Shown here one piece after another: positions 1-7,989 of a stretch of DNA of 64,000 nucleotides. This DNA is from Rhodococcus sp. P-2 (GTDB lineage Bacteria; Actinomycetota; Actinomycetes; Mycobacteriales; Mycobacteriaceae), in assembly GCF_016598535.1 (NCBI RefSeq), contig NZ_CP066779.1:868001-932000 (forward strand). The letters run 5' to 3'. The notes under the pieces are model-generated. The model was not told where the DNA came from, searched no databases, and worked only from the letters and a program-made list of their open reading frames with translations. Each line of letters begins with the position of its first letter. The stretch's first letter is position 1. The translations under genes were made by a program, and so were the position numbers.

Positions 1-774
1 CTCGCTTCCGCTGCCGTACTTTTTCGCCAACTCGAGCAGATCTCGATCCAACGCCTGCGTCCGCGCCGGGTCGTCGGCGATGTTCCGGTACACCGCGATG
101 GTCGGGCCGTAGTTCTTCTTGAAGAAGTCACGAAAATCTTCCGGCCCACTGAATCTGTCCACACGCAGGACGTTTTTCCTGGTGACGACATCGCCGAGCA
201 GATCACGAACATGGTTCTCGTCACCCCACAACGGCGCCGGTTGGGTTCCGGGAGGCGGCGGCGGTGCGTACGGTTTCATCGTCTTGAACATCTCGCCGAT
301 GAACCCCGTCGGAGTCCAACTCAGCACCCCGATCTTTCCGCCGGATCGACACACTCGCAGAAGCTCGTCCGCGGCGCGCTGATGATGCGGTGCGAACATC
401 ACGCCGACACACGAGAGCACCACGTCGAACTCGTTGTCGCGGAAGGGAAGAGCCTCGGCATCTGCTTCCTGCCAATCGAGTTCGACGCCGGCGAGCGCAG
501 CGGCCTCCTTTCCGGCCACGAACAATTCCGGAGCGAGGTCGGTGGCGATCACCTGCGCACCCAATGCGGCCGCCGGGATCGCCGCATTACCCGACCCCGC
601 CGCGACGTCCAGCACGCGATCACCTTCCTGCACGCCGCACTCGCCGACCAGTACCGGCCCGAGATCCGCGATGACCTGCGCCGCTACCGCCGGATAGTTA
701 CCCAGACCCCACATGGCCCGGTGCTTGGCCTTCAGCTCGCGATCCAGCCCGAGCGTTCCCGTTGATTCACTCAT
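1..774 (-). CDS. Class I SAM-dependent methyltransferase, 3' end cut by window edge
   Basis: The reverse strand is open from an ATG at 774 to the window edge (258 codons, no stop), so the C-terminus is missing. Residues 54-63 read VLDVAAGSGN, the glycine-rich SAM-binding motif I of class I methyltransferases. The acidic TDLAPE (about 79-84) and EADAEALPF segments fit motifs II and III, and the VLSCVGVMFAP segment fits a UbiE/COQ5-type Methyltransf_11 fold. It probably methylates a small molecule in the cytoplasm; the substrate cannot be read. It is divergent from the HxlR regulator at 910, which may control it. GGAGAACCGTA precedes the start and supplies a ribosome site. Confidence 0.85.
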   Translation of the reverse strand, partial: MSESTGTLGLDRELKAKHRAMWGLGNYPAVAAQVIADLGPVLVGECGVQEGDRVLDVAAGSGNAAIPAAALGAQVIATDLAPELFVAGKEAAALAGVELDWQEADAEALPFRDNEFDVVLSCVGVMFAPHHQRAADELLRVCRSGGKIGVLSWTPTGFIGEMFKTMKPYAPPPPPGTQPAPLWGDENHVRDLLGDVVTRKNVLRVDRFSGPEDFRDFFKKNYGPTIAVYRNIADDPARTQALDRDLLELAKKYGSGSE

Positions 775-863
775 TACGGTTCTCCTTCAATCTTTTTCGT
801 ACTTCTAGCCGACAAACGTCGATGCCGTTACTTCGACGCTACGACGGCTGTCCGCCCCTCTCC

Positions 864-903
864 AGTACGAAATCTGTACCGGAGCATCCCAGAGGCCTAC
901 GAT
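864..903 (+). promoter_or_regulatory. Putative HxlR operator and promoter of the regulator gene
   Basis: Two GTAC half-sites, at 865-868 and 876-879, are separated by seven bases. This resembles the paired GTAC/AGTA half-sites known for HxlR-family operators. A TACGAT -10 hexamer at 898-903 lies six bases before the ATG at 910, which fits a leaderless transcript, so the operator would overlap the -35 region. Autoregulation is inferred from position only. Confidence 0.4.
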
Positions 904-909
904 CGAGAG

Positions 910-1587
910 ATGGGGTCCTCGTACCACCAGTTCTGCCCCGTCGCCAAGGCGATGGAGCTACTCGACGAGCGGTGGACACTGCTTCTCCTGCGCGAACTGA
1001 TGATGGGAAGCGAGCACTTCAACGATCTCCGACGCGGACTTCCGCGAATGTCACCGACATTGCTCTCCACGCGACTGCACCAACTTGCAGTTGCCGGCAT
1101 CGTCGAGCGAGAAGAAACCGACTGCGTCGTCAGCTATCGTCTGACCGACGCCGGCCGCGAACTGCGGCCTGTGGTCGAAGCTCTCGGCATCTGGGGTACC
1201 CGGTGGATCGGCGAGCTGGGCGACGAAGACCTGGATGCGAAACTGCTGCTCTGGGACATGCATCGCCGCGTGGATCACTCCGTGGTGCCCGACGGCAAGA
1301 CCGTGGTGCAGTTCGTTTTCTCCGGAGTACGTGGACATTCACGACACTGGTGGCTCGTCATCAATTCCGGCGAAGTAGACATGTGCGATATCGATCCGGG
1401 TTTCGACGTCGCAGTGTCGGTCGCCGCAGGCTTGCGACCGATGACCGAGATCTGGCGCGGTAACCTGACCTGGTCGGACGCCATACGGTCTGGCGACGTC
1501 ACCATTTCGGGGCCCGCAGCATTGCGTCGCAGCTTGCCTTCGTGGTTCGAACTGTCGACTTTCGCATCGATTCCGCGCCCTGCTTAA
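910..1587 (+). CDS. HxlR-family winged-helix transcriptional regulator
   Basis: The first ~100 residues form the HxlR DNA-binding domain: a Cys near the N-terminus (FCPVAKAMELL), the family signature DERWTLLLLREL, then the recognition region (LPRMSPTLLSTRLHQL) and a wing ending in YRLTDAGREL. Residues ~120-215 are a C-terminal extension resembling the SCP2-like domain that some actinobacterial HxlR proteins carry. At 225 aa it is roughly twice the minimal family length. It is divergent from the methyltransferase with 135 bp between starts, the usual arrangement for a regulator and its target. The N-terminal Cys could sense electrophiles or oxidants, as in YodB-type relatives; that is inference. 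Confidence 0.88.
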   Translation: MGSSYHQFCPVAKAMELLDERWTLLLLRELMMGSEHFNDLRRGLPRMSPTLLSTRLHQLAVAGIVEREETDCVVSYRLTDAGRELRPVVEALGIWGTRWIGELGDEDLDAKLLLWDMHRRVDHSVVPDGKTVVQFVFSGVRGHSRHWWLVINSGEVDMCDIDPGFDVAVSVAAGLRPMTEIWRGNLTWSDAIRSGDVTISGPAALRRSLPSWFELSTFASIPRPA

Positions 1588-1613
1588 CACATCCTCACCA
1601 GCACCGTTCCGTC

Positions 1614-1635
1614 CTGTTACAGAGCTGTTGCAGAC
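1614..1635 (+). promoter_or_regulatory. Tandem 11-bp direct repeat upstream of vanY-like gene
   Basis: CTGTTACAGAG (1614-1624) is followed immediately by CTGTTGCAGAC (1625-1635), nine of eleven bases identical. An 11-bp head-to-tail period is typical of sites bound by OmpR/PhoB-type response regulators. It lies 63 bp upstream of the ATG at 1698, and the same cluster encodes such a regulator. The GTTAC/GTAAC core also resembles reported MtrA motifs, so MtrA is an alternative ligand. Confidence 0.4.
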
Positions 1636-1697
1636 CGTGACACCGTCGACGAACGGTGACCACCTGTCGGTGACACTGACCGAGCAGTCTCTGTCGT

Positions 1698-2282
1698 ATG
1701 CCCAGCCACCGCGGAATCATCCGCCTCGTCGCACTCGGTGCAGTCGCACTCGGTACGCTCACGCTCAGCGCGTGCTCGTACACGGAAGAAGCAAAGCCCA
1801 AGAGCGGTAACTACCTTGCCACTCAGCCTGATTCAGGGCCAGCAGGTGGCGAGATCGAGGGCGGCATCAGCTTGCAGGACACTCACGTGCCGGCTCTGGC
1901 CCGTCTCGATTCCGCCCTACTCGCGGCGTTGCAGTCGGCAGCGGCCGACGCACAGGCATCCGGGGTTGCCATGCACGTCAGTTCGGGTTGGCGATCCGCT
2001 GCGTATCAACAGCGGTTGTTCGACGAAGCCGTCGTCAAGTACGGCAGCGTGGACGAAGCGTCCAAGTGGGTGCACTCCCCGAGTCTGTCGAAGCATGTCA
2101 GCGGACAGGCCGTCGACATCGGACCGACCGATGCCGACGACTGGCTCATCCAGCACGGCAGCGATTACGGCCTCTGTCAGACCTACGCCAACGAGATGTG
2201 GCATTTCGAGTTGGCGACCACTCCCGGCGGGGAATGCCCGCCCCAATTGAGCAACCCTTCGGACGAGAGAGCGGAAGGCTGA
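1698..2282 (+). CDS. VanY-family D-alanyl-D-alanine carboxypeptidase lipoprotein
   Basis: A signal peptide with lipobox LSAC places the lipidated Cys at residue 26, so the 194-aa protein should be anchored outside the membrane. The C-terminal ~110 residues are a peptidase M15B/VanY domain: SGWRS (96-100), SLSKHVSGQAVDI with zinc ligands His133 and Asp140, and NEMWHFEL with Glu167 region catalysis and His169 as third ligand. The family trims the terminal D-Ala from peptidoglycan stem peptides. It leads a cluster with a PAP2 phosphatase two bases downstream and a two-component system, suggesting cell-wall remodelling. Glycopeptide resistance is not implied, since no vanHAX-type genes are present. 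Confidence 0.88.
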   Translation: MPSHRGIIRLVALGAVALGTLTLSACSYTEEAKPKSGNYLATQPDSGPAGGEIEGGISLQDTHVPALARLDSALLAALQSAAADAQASGVAMHVSSGWRSAAYQQRLFDEAVVKYGSVDEASKWVHSPSLSKHVSGQAVDIGPTDADDWLIQHGSDYGLCQTYANEMWHFELATTPGGECPPQLSNPSDERAEG

Positions 2283-2284
2283 TC

Positions 2285-2926
2285 ATGACACGAGTCAAAC
2301 CATCGAGACTGATTGCCGCACTGGCACTTCTGATCCTCGGAGTCATCGAGTTCGAACTGGCAGTCAACACGACCGGTGGCCAGATCATCGACCAACAACT
2401 CATGGTGGGCGCGGCCACCTCAGAAGGCCTCGGTGTCTTCTCCACCGAGTTCATCGGCCTCGTCACTCCGATACTGATAGTGGGAGGAGTGCTCGTGGCG
2501 CTCATGATCACATTGCGCAACAACCCGATTGCGCTGGCCCTACGCGTCGTCGTCGTGACCCTCGGTCCCATCACGACGGCCTGGGTTCTCAAACAATCGT
2601 TGGATCGACCGGACCTGAACGGTCTGGTGATGCACAATTCCTTCCCCAGCGGCACTCTGACGGCCATCGCTGCTCTGGTCTGCGCGATCGTGCTCGTCAC
2701 GCCCTCGAGGTGGCGGGCAGTCGTTGCAGTCAACGGCGCGCTGCTCACTATCGGAACCGCGATCTCGGTAGTCGTGTTGCAATGGCACCGGCCGAGTGAC
2801 GTGATCGGTGCGCTACTGCTCGTCGGCTGCTACACCCTTGCTGTGTCGGCATTTCCGTTGAACACCAGCGTCGCACGGCACGCGGTGCTGGCAGACTCGG
2901 GCAACGAGCGACTCTCGAGAGTGTGA
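2285..2926 (+). CDS. PAP2-superfamily membrane phosphatase
   Basis: The gene starts two bases after the vanY-like stop, so the two are probably co-transcribed. The 213-aa product has five or six hydrophobic segments and the three PAP2 signature motifs: KQSLDRPD (Lys and Arg-Pro), NSFPSGT (Pro-Ser-Gly; the family's catalytic His follows in a variant form here) and WHRPSDV (His and Asp). PAP2 enzymes dephosphorylate lipid phosphates such as undecaprenyl pyrophosphate or phosphatidic acid at the outer membrane face. In motif 2 the usual PSGH reads PSGT, so the conserved His is replaced and classical activity is uncertain. Context suggests lipid-carrier recycling beside VanY. Confidence 0.82.
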   Translation: MTRVKPSRLIAALALLILGVIEFELAVNTTGGQIIDQQLMVGAATSEGLGVFSTEFIGLVTPILIVGGVLVALMITLRNNPIALALRVVVVTLGPITTAWVLKQSLDRPDLNGLVMHNSFPSGTLTAIAALVCAIVLVTPSRWRAVVAVNGALLTIGTAISVVVLQWHRPSDVIGALLLVGCYTLAVSAFPLNTSVARHAVLADSGNERLSRV

Positions 2927-3001
2927 CCCCTGTACCCTTGGCTGACCGAGATTCCTCCGACCGCAGAAGGCCCCCGATCATGGCGAGTCCAAGGTGAGCG
3001 C

Positions 3002-3700
3002 ATGGTGAGCATTCTCTTCATAGAAGACGATCCAGCGGTGGCCGAGGCAATCACGTTGGGGCTGAACCGACTCGGGCACAACGTCAGCCATCGCCCCGAT
3101 GGTAACGGCGATCTCGACGACGCCCTCGGTGCCACGGACCTCGTCCTACTCGACCTCGGGTTGCCAGGAGCCGACGGTTACGAGATCTGTCGACGCATCC
3201 GCACTCGCAGTTCCATCCCGATCATCATCCTGACCGCCAGATCCGACGACATCGACACTGTTGCCGGTCTCGAGGCCGGTGCCGACGACTACGTCGTCAA
3301 ACCGGCCAGTCCGCGTGTCCTCGACGCTCGGATCAAAGCCGTCGTGCGGCGCTCGGCACCAGCAACGACGCGTCCGGATGCGGCGCCGGGTGCAGAGACA
3401 TTCGGCGACCTGGAATTGGATCGCTCGTCATTGCAGGTCCGCAAGGCCGGAACGCTGCTGACCCTGACTCCCACCGAACTCCGACTGATACTGGCACTGA
3501 CCGAGAACCCAGGGCAGGTCCTCAGCCGCCGGCAGTTGTTGTCCGCAGCTTGGGACCAGGAATACCTGGGCGACTCCCGAATCGTCGATGCAGCGGTGCA
3601 ACGACTGCGCGGAAAGATCGAGGACGACCCAGCCACACCGACCGTGATCGAAACGGTGCGCGGGTTCGGGTATCGCTTCAACACCAGCCCGGCCCGATGA
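3002..3700 (+). CDS. OmpR/PhoB-family response regulator
   Basis: The 232-aa protein has an N-terminal receiver domain with the acidic pair Glu8-Asp9, phosphoacceptor Asp51 (LLDLGLPG) and the conserved Lys of YVVKPAS near residue 101. A winged-helix DNA-binding domain follows from about residue 130, with LTPTELRLILALTENPG and the C-terminal VRGFGYRF signature. An AAGGTGAG ribosome site precedes the ATG. The stop overlaps the kinase start at 3697 in ATGA, a coupled pair. It lies 75 bp after the PAP2 gene on the same strand, so all four genes may form one operon. The tandem repeat at 1614 is its most plausible target. Confidence 0.93.
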   Translation: MVSILFIEDDPAVAEAITLGLNRLGHNVSHRPDGNGDLDDALGATDLVLLDLGLPGADGYEICRRIRTRSSIPIIILTARSDDIDTVAGLEAGADDYVVKPASPRVLDARIKAVVRRSAPATTRPDAAPGAETFGDLELDRSSLQVRKAGTLLTLTPTELRLILALTENPGQVLSRRQLLSAAWDQEYLGDSRIVDAAVQRLRGKIEDDPATPTVIETVRGFGYRFNTSPAR

Positions 3701-5091
3701 GACCGACCTGGCTTCGGGTCGACGGTCTGCGGACGCGGCTCGTGCTCGTGTTCATCGCAATCGTCGTGATCATCGCCGGGGCAACCGCAGGCGTCGTCTC
3801 GTTCATGGCGCGGTCGTGGATCTATTCCAACGCTCAGGACGTGGCGACGGCACAATTTCGCGACGAACTGCAGTACAGCAATGGACCGCCGGTAGACGGG
3901 TTGACACCTGACACCCTCGACCAGATCTTCCAGTCCGACATGACTCTGATCGTCGACGGGGAAGTCATCCGTCAAGGATCAGTGGATGCGGCAACGATCC
4001 CACCCAGCTTCGAAGAGGGTTTGGACAGTCCCAAACTGATCCGCTTCGAGAGACTCGACTCCCAGCGCATCATGTTGGGAATGTCGGTCAATGTCGTGGA
4101 CATGACTGCAGACGACGGCTACGACAACGAGACACTGGTCAAAGCCGTCACCATCCGGCCGCTGGTAGGGGTGCAGGACAAGTTCGACGACCTGCTTCGA
4201 GCTGTCGGTCTCACCCTCGCCGCCGGTGTGTTGGTAAGCGGTCTGCTCGGGCTGTGGATCGCGTCGACGCTTGTCCGCCCACTCAAACGCCTCGACGAAG
4301 CCGCCGCCCGCGCCGCCGACGGCGACCTGAGCGTCCGGCTCCCCGAAGACGGAGTAGCCGAACTTGCCCAGGTCACCACAACGTTCAACAACATGGTCGC
4401 TCGCAACGAAGCAGTCATCCGAGGTCTGGAAGAATCGGAAGAGCAGTCGAGAAGATTTGTCGCCGACGTCTCCCACGAGCTTCGAACGCCGCTCGCAGCA
4501 CTGGTGCCCGTCAGTGAGATCCTCCGCGAAGAGATCCCCAACCTTCCGCCGGACACCGCCGCTGCCGCGCGCATCGTGAGCAGCGAAATCGGCAAACTCA
4601 CTCGACTCGTCGAAGATCTGATCGAAATGTCTCGCCACGACTCACAACAGGCGCGCCTCGTCCTCGACGACGTCGACCTCGTCGAATTGACCGAGCGCAC
4701 ACTCGAGAGCCGCGGCTGGATCGAAACCGTCGAACTCCGCGCACTTGAAAACGTCAGTGCCAGAGTGGATTCGCGCCGAATCGACATCGTCGTCGCCAAC
4801 CTCGTCGGTAACGCACTGCGCCACGGCGCGCCCCCGGTTCGCGTCGAGTTGAGTGTCGAACCCGGTTTCTCCGTCATCACCGTCGTCGACCACGGCCCCG
4901 GCATCTCACCCGAAGATCGGCAGGCAATCTTTCGGCGGTTCTACAAGGTCGACACCGCGCGCGGACGCAGCGAGGGCAGCGGACTCGGACTCTCCCTCGC
5001 CGTCGAGAACGTGCATTTGCACGGCGGCACCATCGGCGTCGACCAGGTGGACGGGCGCACGGTCTTCACGGTTCGCCTGCCCCGTCGCTGA
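3697..5091 (+). CDS. Membrane sensor histidine kinase (HAMP-HisKA-HATPase)
   Basis: The ATG overlaps the regulator stop (ATGA), fixing a 464-aa product. A transmembrane segment at about 15-37 is followed by an external sensor region of ~130 residues, a second membrane helix (about 166-190), a HAMP linker (RPLKRLDEAAARAADGDL), HisKA with SHELRTPL and the phosphorylated His260, and HATPase_c with an N-box (VANLVGNALRHG), G1 (DHGPGISP) and G2 (GSGLGLSL) boxes. It is therefore an orthodox, complete kinase. Its signal is unknown. Linkage to VanY- and PAP2-like enzymes suggests it monitors the cell wall or lipid-linked precursors. Confidence 0.93.
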   Translation: MRPTWLRVDGLRTRLVLVFIAIVVIIAGATAGVVSFMARSWIYSNAQDVATAQFRDELQYSNGPPVDGLTPDTLDQIFQSDMTLIVDGEVIRQGSVDAATIPPSFEEGLDSPKLIRFERLDSQRIMLGMSVNVVDMTADDGYDNETLVKAVTIRPLVGVQDKFDDLLRAVGLTLAAGVLVSGLLGLWIASTLVRPLKRLDEAAARAADGDLSVRLPEDGVAELAQVTTTFNNMVARNEAVIRGLEESEEQSRRFVADVSHELRTPLAALVPVSEILREEIPNLPPDTAAAARIVSSEIGKLTRLVEDLIEMSRHDSQQARLVLDDVDLVELTERTLESRGWIETVELRALENVSARVDSRRIDIVVANLVGNALRHGAPPVRVELSVEPGFSVITVVDHGPGISPEDRQAIFRRFYKVDTARGRSEGSGLGLSLAVENVHLHGGTIGVDQVDGRTVFTVRLPRR

Positions 5092-5092
5092 C

Positions 5093-5161
5093 CCCCTTCC
5101 CGAGCGAACGTACCTTTCAGCGCACCCAAGGCGATCGTCGTACCGTTCGCTCGAAAAGGGG
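5093..5161 (+). terminator. Long imperfect hairpin after the kinase gene
   Basis: An 18-base arm at 5093-5110 (CCCCTT...GAGCGAACG) pairs with 5144-5161 (CGTTCGCTC...AAGGGG), leaving a loop of ~33 bases. It starts one base after the kinase stop codon. No U-tract follows, so it may act as an RNA end-stabiliser or a rho-type site rather than a classical terminator. Confidence 0.45.
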
Positions 5162-5213
5162 TGGGCACCTCGCACCCCAGACCGCCCACATCCGACCAAA
5201 TAGTGGGATTCTG

Positions 5214-5230
5214 GTTTCAACATGTGAAAC
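5214..5230 (+). promoter_or_regulatory. Palindromic putative operator upstream of MFS gene
   Basis: GTTTCA (5214-5219) and TGAAAC (5225-5230) form a perfect 6-bp inverted repeat around ACATG, about 50 bp before the MFS start at 5281. The size and spacing suit a dimeric one-component repressor. No regulator gene is adjacent, so the protein partner is unknown. Confidence 0.3.
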
Positions 5231-5280
5231 TACGCGAGTAGCGTCGGTATCGTCGAACAGCGTAGAAATCGGAGGGCACC

Positions 5281-6489
5281 ATGACGCAGGCGTCGCGGTT
5301 GGACAAGACGGCCGTCTCCCCCAAGGCGTGGACGATGCTCGGAATCGGCGTCGCCGCCCAGGCAGCAGGCACCGTCTTCGTCAGCACCCCCGCCTTCTTG
5401 ATCCCACTACTGCATTCCGAGCACGGCCTCTCGTTGACGCAGGCCGGAACCCTGGCCGCTGCACCCACTTTCGGCATGGTTCTCACGCTGGTGGCCTGGG
5501 GCGCGATGGCCGACAGATTCGGTGAGAAATGGGTCATCTCCATCGGACTCGCGTTGACGGCGATCGCTGCGCTGGCGGCGACAACCACCGACAATTACGC
5601 CCTCCTCGGGATCGCGTTCCTGCTGGGCGGCATGGCCGCGGCGAGCACCAACGCTGCCAGCGGACGTGTTGTGGTCGGCTGGTTCCCCAAGGATCGGCGC
5701 GGCGTCGCCATGGGTATCCGGCAGATGTCACAGCCCTTGGGCGTGACCATTGCGTCGCTGACCATCCCGACCCTCGCCGCCAACGTCGGCATCGGTTGGG
5801 CCGTCGGCCTGTCGGTAGCTCTTAACGGCGTTCTCGCCCTGATCTGCGCTGCCGCATTGGTCAATCCCCCGCGACCGGCGGCGCAGCCCACCGATGTCCC
5901 GGTCGAGACGGTCAACCCCTATCGCTCGAACTGGTTCCTCTGGCGCATCCACGTCGTCTCGGCACTGCTGGTGTTTCCGCAGTTCACCCTCTCGACGTTC
6001 GGTCTGGTCTGGCTGATCAGCGAACAAGGATGGGATGCTGCGCCCGCGGGACTCCTGATCGGGATCTCCCAGTTCGTGGGCGCGCTCGGACGCATCGTCG
6101 TCGGCGTCTGGAGTGACCGTGCCGGAAGCAGAGTAGGCCCCCTGCGGTTGGTTGCCGTCTCTGCATCTGCGGTCATGTTGGCAATGGCGGCGGCCGACGC
6201 AGCGCCTTGGGGCGTTCCCGCCCTGATTCTGCTGCTGGCAACCACCGTCAGTGTCGCCGACAACGGTTTGGCGTTCACATCCGTCGCCGAGGCGGCCGGG
6301 CCGAAATGGCAAGGAAAAGCGTTGGGCGCACAGAACACCGGGCAGTTCATTGCCGCGTCAGTAGTGGGCCCGGTGGTCGGTGCGCTGATCGGCGCGGTCG
6401 GCTACCCGCTCGCCTTCGCGATAGTCGCGGCATTTCCGGCCGCAGCAATCCCCTTGGTGCCCAGCCGAGACCGCGACATCAGCGTCTAG
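5281..6489 (+). CDS. MFS transporter, 12-TM type
   Basis: The 402-aa product is hydrophobic throughout with about 12 predicted membrane helices. A typical MFS loop 2-3 motif appears as GAMADRFGEKWV near residue 80, and its relict in the second half is GVWSDRAGSRVG. The N-terminal half carries GRVVVGWFPKDRRG-type residues common in CynX/NimT- and sugar-phosphate-like permeases of actinobacteria. It should be a proton-coupled secondary transporter in the cytoplasmic membrane, substrate unknown. GGAGGGCACC precedes the ATG. It converges on the next MFS gene with a 4-bp tail overlap. Confidence 0.88.
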   Translation: MTQASRLDKTAVSPKAWTMLGIGVAAQAAGTVFVSTPAFLIPLLHSEHGLSLTQAGTLAAAPTFGMVLTLVAWGAMADRFGEKWVISIGLALTAIAALAATTTDNYALLGIAFLLGGMAAASTNAASGRVVVGWFPKDRRGVAMGIRQMSQPLGVTIASLTIPTLAANVGIGWAVGLSVALNGVLALICAAALVNPPRPAAQPTDVPVETVNPYRSNWFLWRIHVVSALLVFPQFTLSTFGLVWLISEQGWDAAPAGLLIGISQFVGALGRIVVGVWSDRAGSRVGPLRLVAVSASAVMLAMAAADAAPWGVPALILLLATTVSVADNGLAFTSVAEAAGPKWQGKALGAQNTGQFIAASVVGPVVGALIGAVGYPLAFAIVAAFPAAAIPLVPSRDRDISV

Positions 6490-7940
6490 TCCACGATCGG
6501 ATTCGGTTGCACTGCAGGACCCGTCAGATCGCAATGCGGCTTGCAGGCAACCGAATCCGCTTCCTGAACCGGCTCCACAATCGGAGTACGGATCAGCGCC
6601 GCGGCGATCACGGCACCAACCAACAGCAGCGCCACACAGATGTACATCGCGTATCGGAATCCGTCGGAGAAACTCGTCGGATCGACCAGGCTCTCGGCGT
6701 CGATCCCCACTAGGGCCGGCAGGGCGGCAACGGCAAGAAGTTGACTCGTCCGGGCAACGGCATTGTTCACACCGGACGCGATTCCCGACTGCTCCACCGG
6801 CACCGAGCCGAGCACCGCGGCGGTCAACGGCGCCACCATCACCGCCAGGCCGAGCCCGAACACCAGAACTCCCGGCAGCACGACGGTCAGGTACGACGCA
6901 TCCGGGCCGATCCGCGTCATCAACACCAACCCCACCGCGGCAACGGCGGGCCCGACCGTCATCGGCAATCGCGGTCCGTGCGTCTGCGCGTAACTGCCCG
7001 CGCGCGAAGACAACAGCAGCAATGCCAAGGTGATCGGCACCGTTGCGACGCCGGCAGCCACCGGCGAGTACCCCGCAACCAATTGCAATTGCAGCACGAG
7101 CAGGAAGAACACACCGCCCAGCGCCGCATAGACCGCGAGGGTCACCAGATTGGCCGCAACGAACATCCGCGAACGAAACAGGGACGGCGGCACCAACGCA
7201 CTCGGCGATCGACGTTCCACGACAACGAACAGGCACAGCGCGAGCACCCCGACCAGCCCGACTATCGGGTTGACTTCGATCAGCCCGTACGTCAGCGCGC
7301 CGAGACCGACTACTGCGCAGGCAGATCCGACCACATCCAGGTGCTCGGGCGGATGCGGGTCGCGGCTCTCCGGCACGTGGCGCACCGCTGCCCACACCAC
7401 CACGATCGCCAACGGAATATTGAGCAGGAACACAGATCGCCATCCCGCCACTTCCACCAGCCAACCACCGAAAAGCGGACCGACAGCGCCGGCGACGCCA
7501 CCCAAGCCCGACCACAAGCCGATGGCCGCGCCGCGGTCCTCCTCGCGAAGTGACGCGGAGATGATGGCAAGGCTGCCAGGCGTCAAGAGCGCAGCCCCCA
7601 CTCCCTGCAGGATCCGTGCAATCACCAGAAACGTGATGTCTGGCGCTATTCCGCACAGCAACGACGCGACCGCGAACCAGACCGTCCCCCACACGAATAC
7701 CCGTCGCCGACCCCACCGATCACCGAGAGCGCCACCGAGGAGTATCAGCGATGCCAACGCCAAGGTGTAGCCGCTGAGCGTCCACTGCAGTCCGGCGACA
7801 CCGGAATCCAAGTCCTCACCGATGTGCGGCAGAGCAATGTTGACGACGGTGCCGTCGAGAAGAGCCATGCTGGAGCCGAGAACGGTGGCGGCGACAACCC
7901 AACGCCCACGTCTCGACGCGAGCGCCAGTGGTTCCGTCAT
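6486..7940 (-). CDS. DHA2-type 14-TM MFS drug-efflux transporter
   Basis: The frame is open from a TTG at 7967, but the ATG at 7940 (MTEPLAL) is the better start and gives 484 aa. About 14 hydrophobic helices, motif A as GGALGDRWGRRRVFV, and motif C-like glycine-rich helix sequence mark the DHA2 (EmrB/QacA) drug:H+ antiporter family; motif D1 is visible as LDGTVVNIALP. It lies 49 bp downstream of the LuxR-type response regulator on the same strand, so kinase, regulator and pump are probably one transcript. This suggests the pump is induced by the envelope stress the system senses. Substrates cannot be deduced. Confidence 0.9.
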   Translation of the reverse strand: MTEPLALASRRGRWVVAATVLGSSMALLDGTVVNIALPHIGEDLDSGVAGLQWTLSGYTLALASLILLGGALGDRWGRRRVFVWGTVWFAVASLLCGIAPDITFLVIARILQGVGAALLTPGSLAIISASLREEDRGAAIGLWSGLGGVAGAVGPLFGGWLVEVAGWRSVFLLNIPLAIVVVWAAVRHVPESRDPHPPEHLDVVGSACAVVGLGALTYGLIEVNPIVGLVGVLALCLFVVVERRSPSALVPPSLFRSRMFVAANLVTLAVYAALGGVFFLLVLQLQLVAGYSPVAAGVATVPITLALLLLSSRAGSYAQTHGPRLPMTVGPAVAAVGLVLMTRIGPDASYLTVVLPGVLVFGLGLAVMVAPLTAAVLGSVPVEQSGIASGVNNAVARTSQLLAVAALPALVGIDAESLVDPTSFSDGFRYAMYICVALLLVGAVIAAALIRTPIVEPVQEADSVACKPHCDLTGPAVQPNPIVD

Positions 7941-7989
7941 CGCTCCATGGTGCGCCCTCACGCGCAATCGCGAAAGAGCGCGCGGAAAT

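Noticed and set aside
1698..5091. Considered a glycopeptide-resistance (van) cluster.
   Set aside because: No vanH, vanA/B-type ligase or vanX is present; VanY-like and PAP2 proteins with a two-component system are common in unrelated wall maintenance.
5093..5161. Considered a riboswitch or T-box before the MFS gene.
   Set aside because: Only one long hairpin is seen, placed directly after the kinase stop and 120 bp from the MFS start; no conserved riboswitch core is recognisable.
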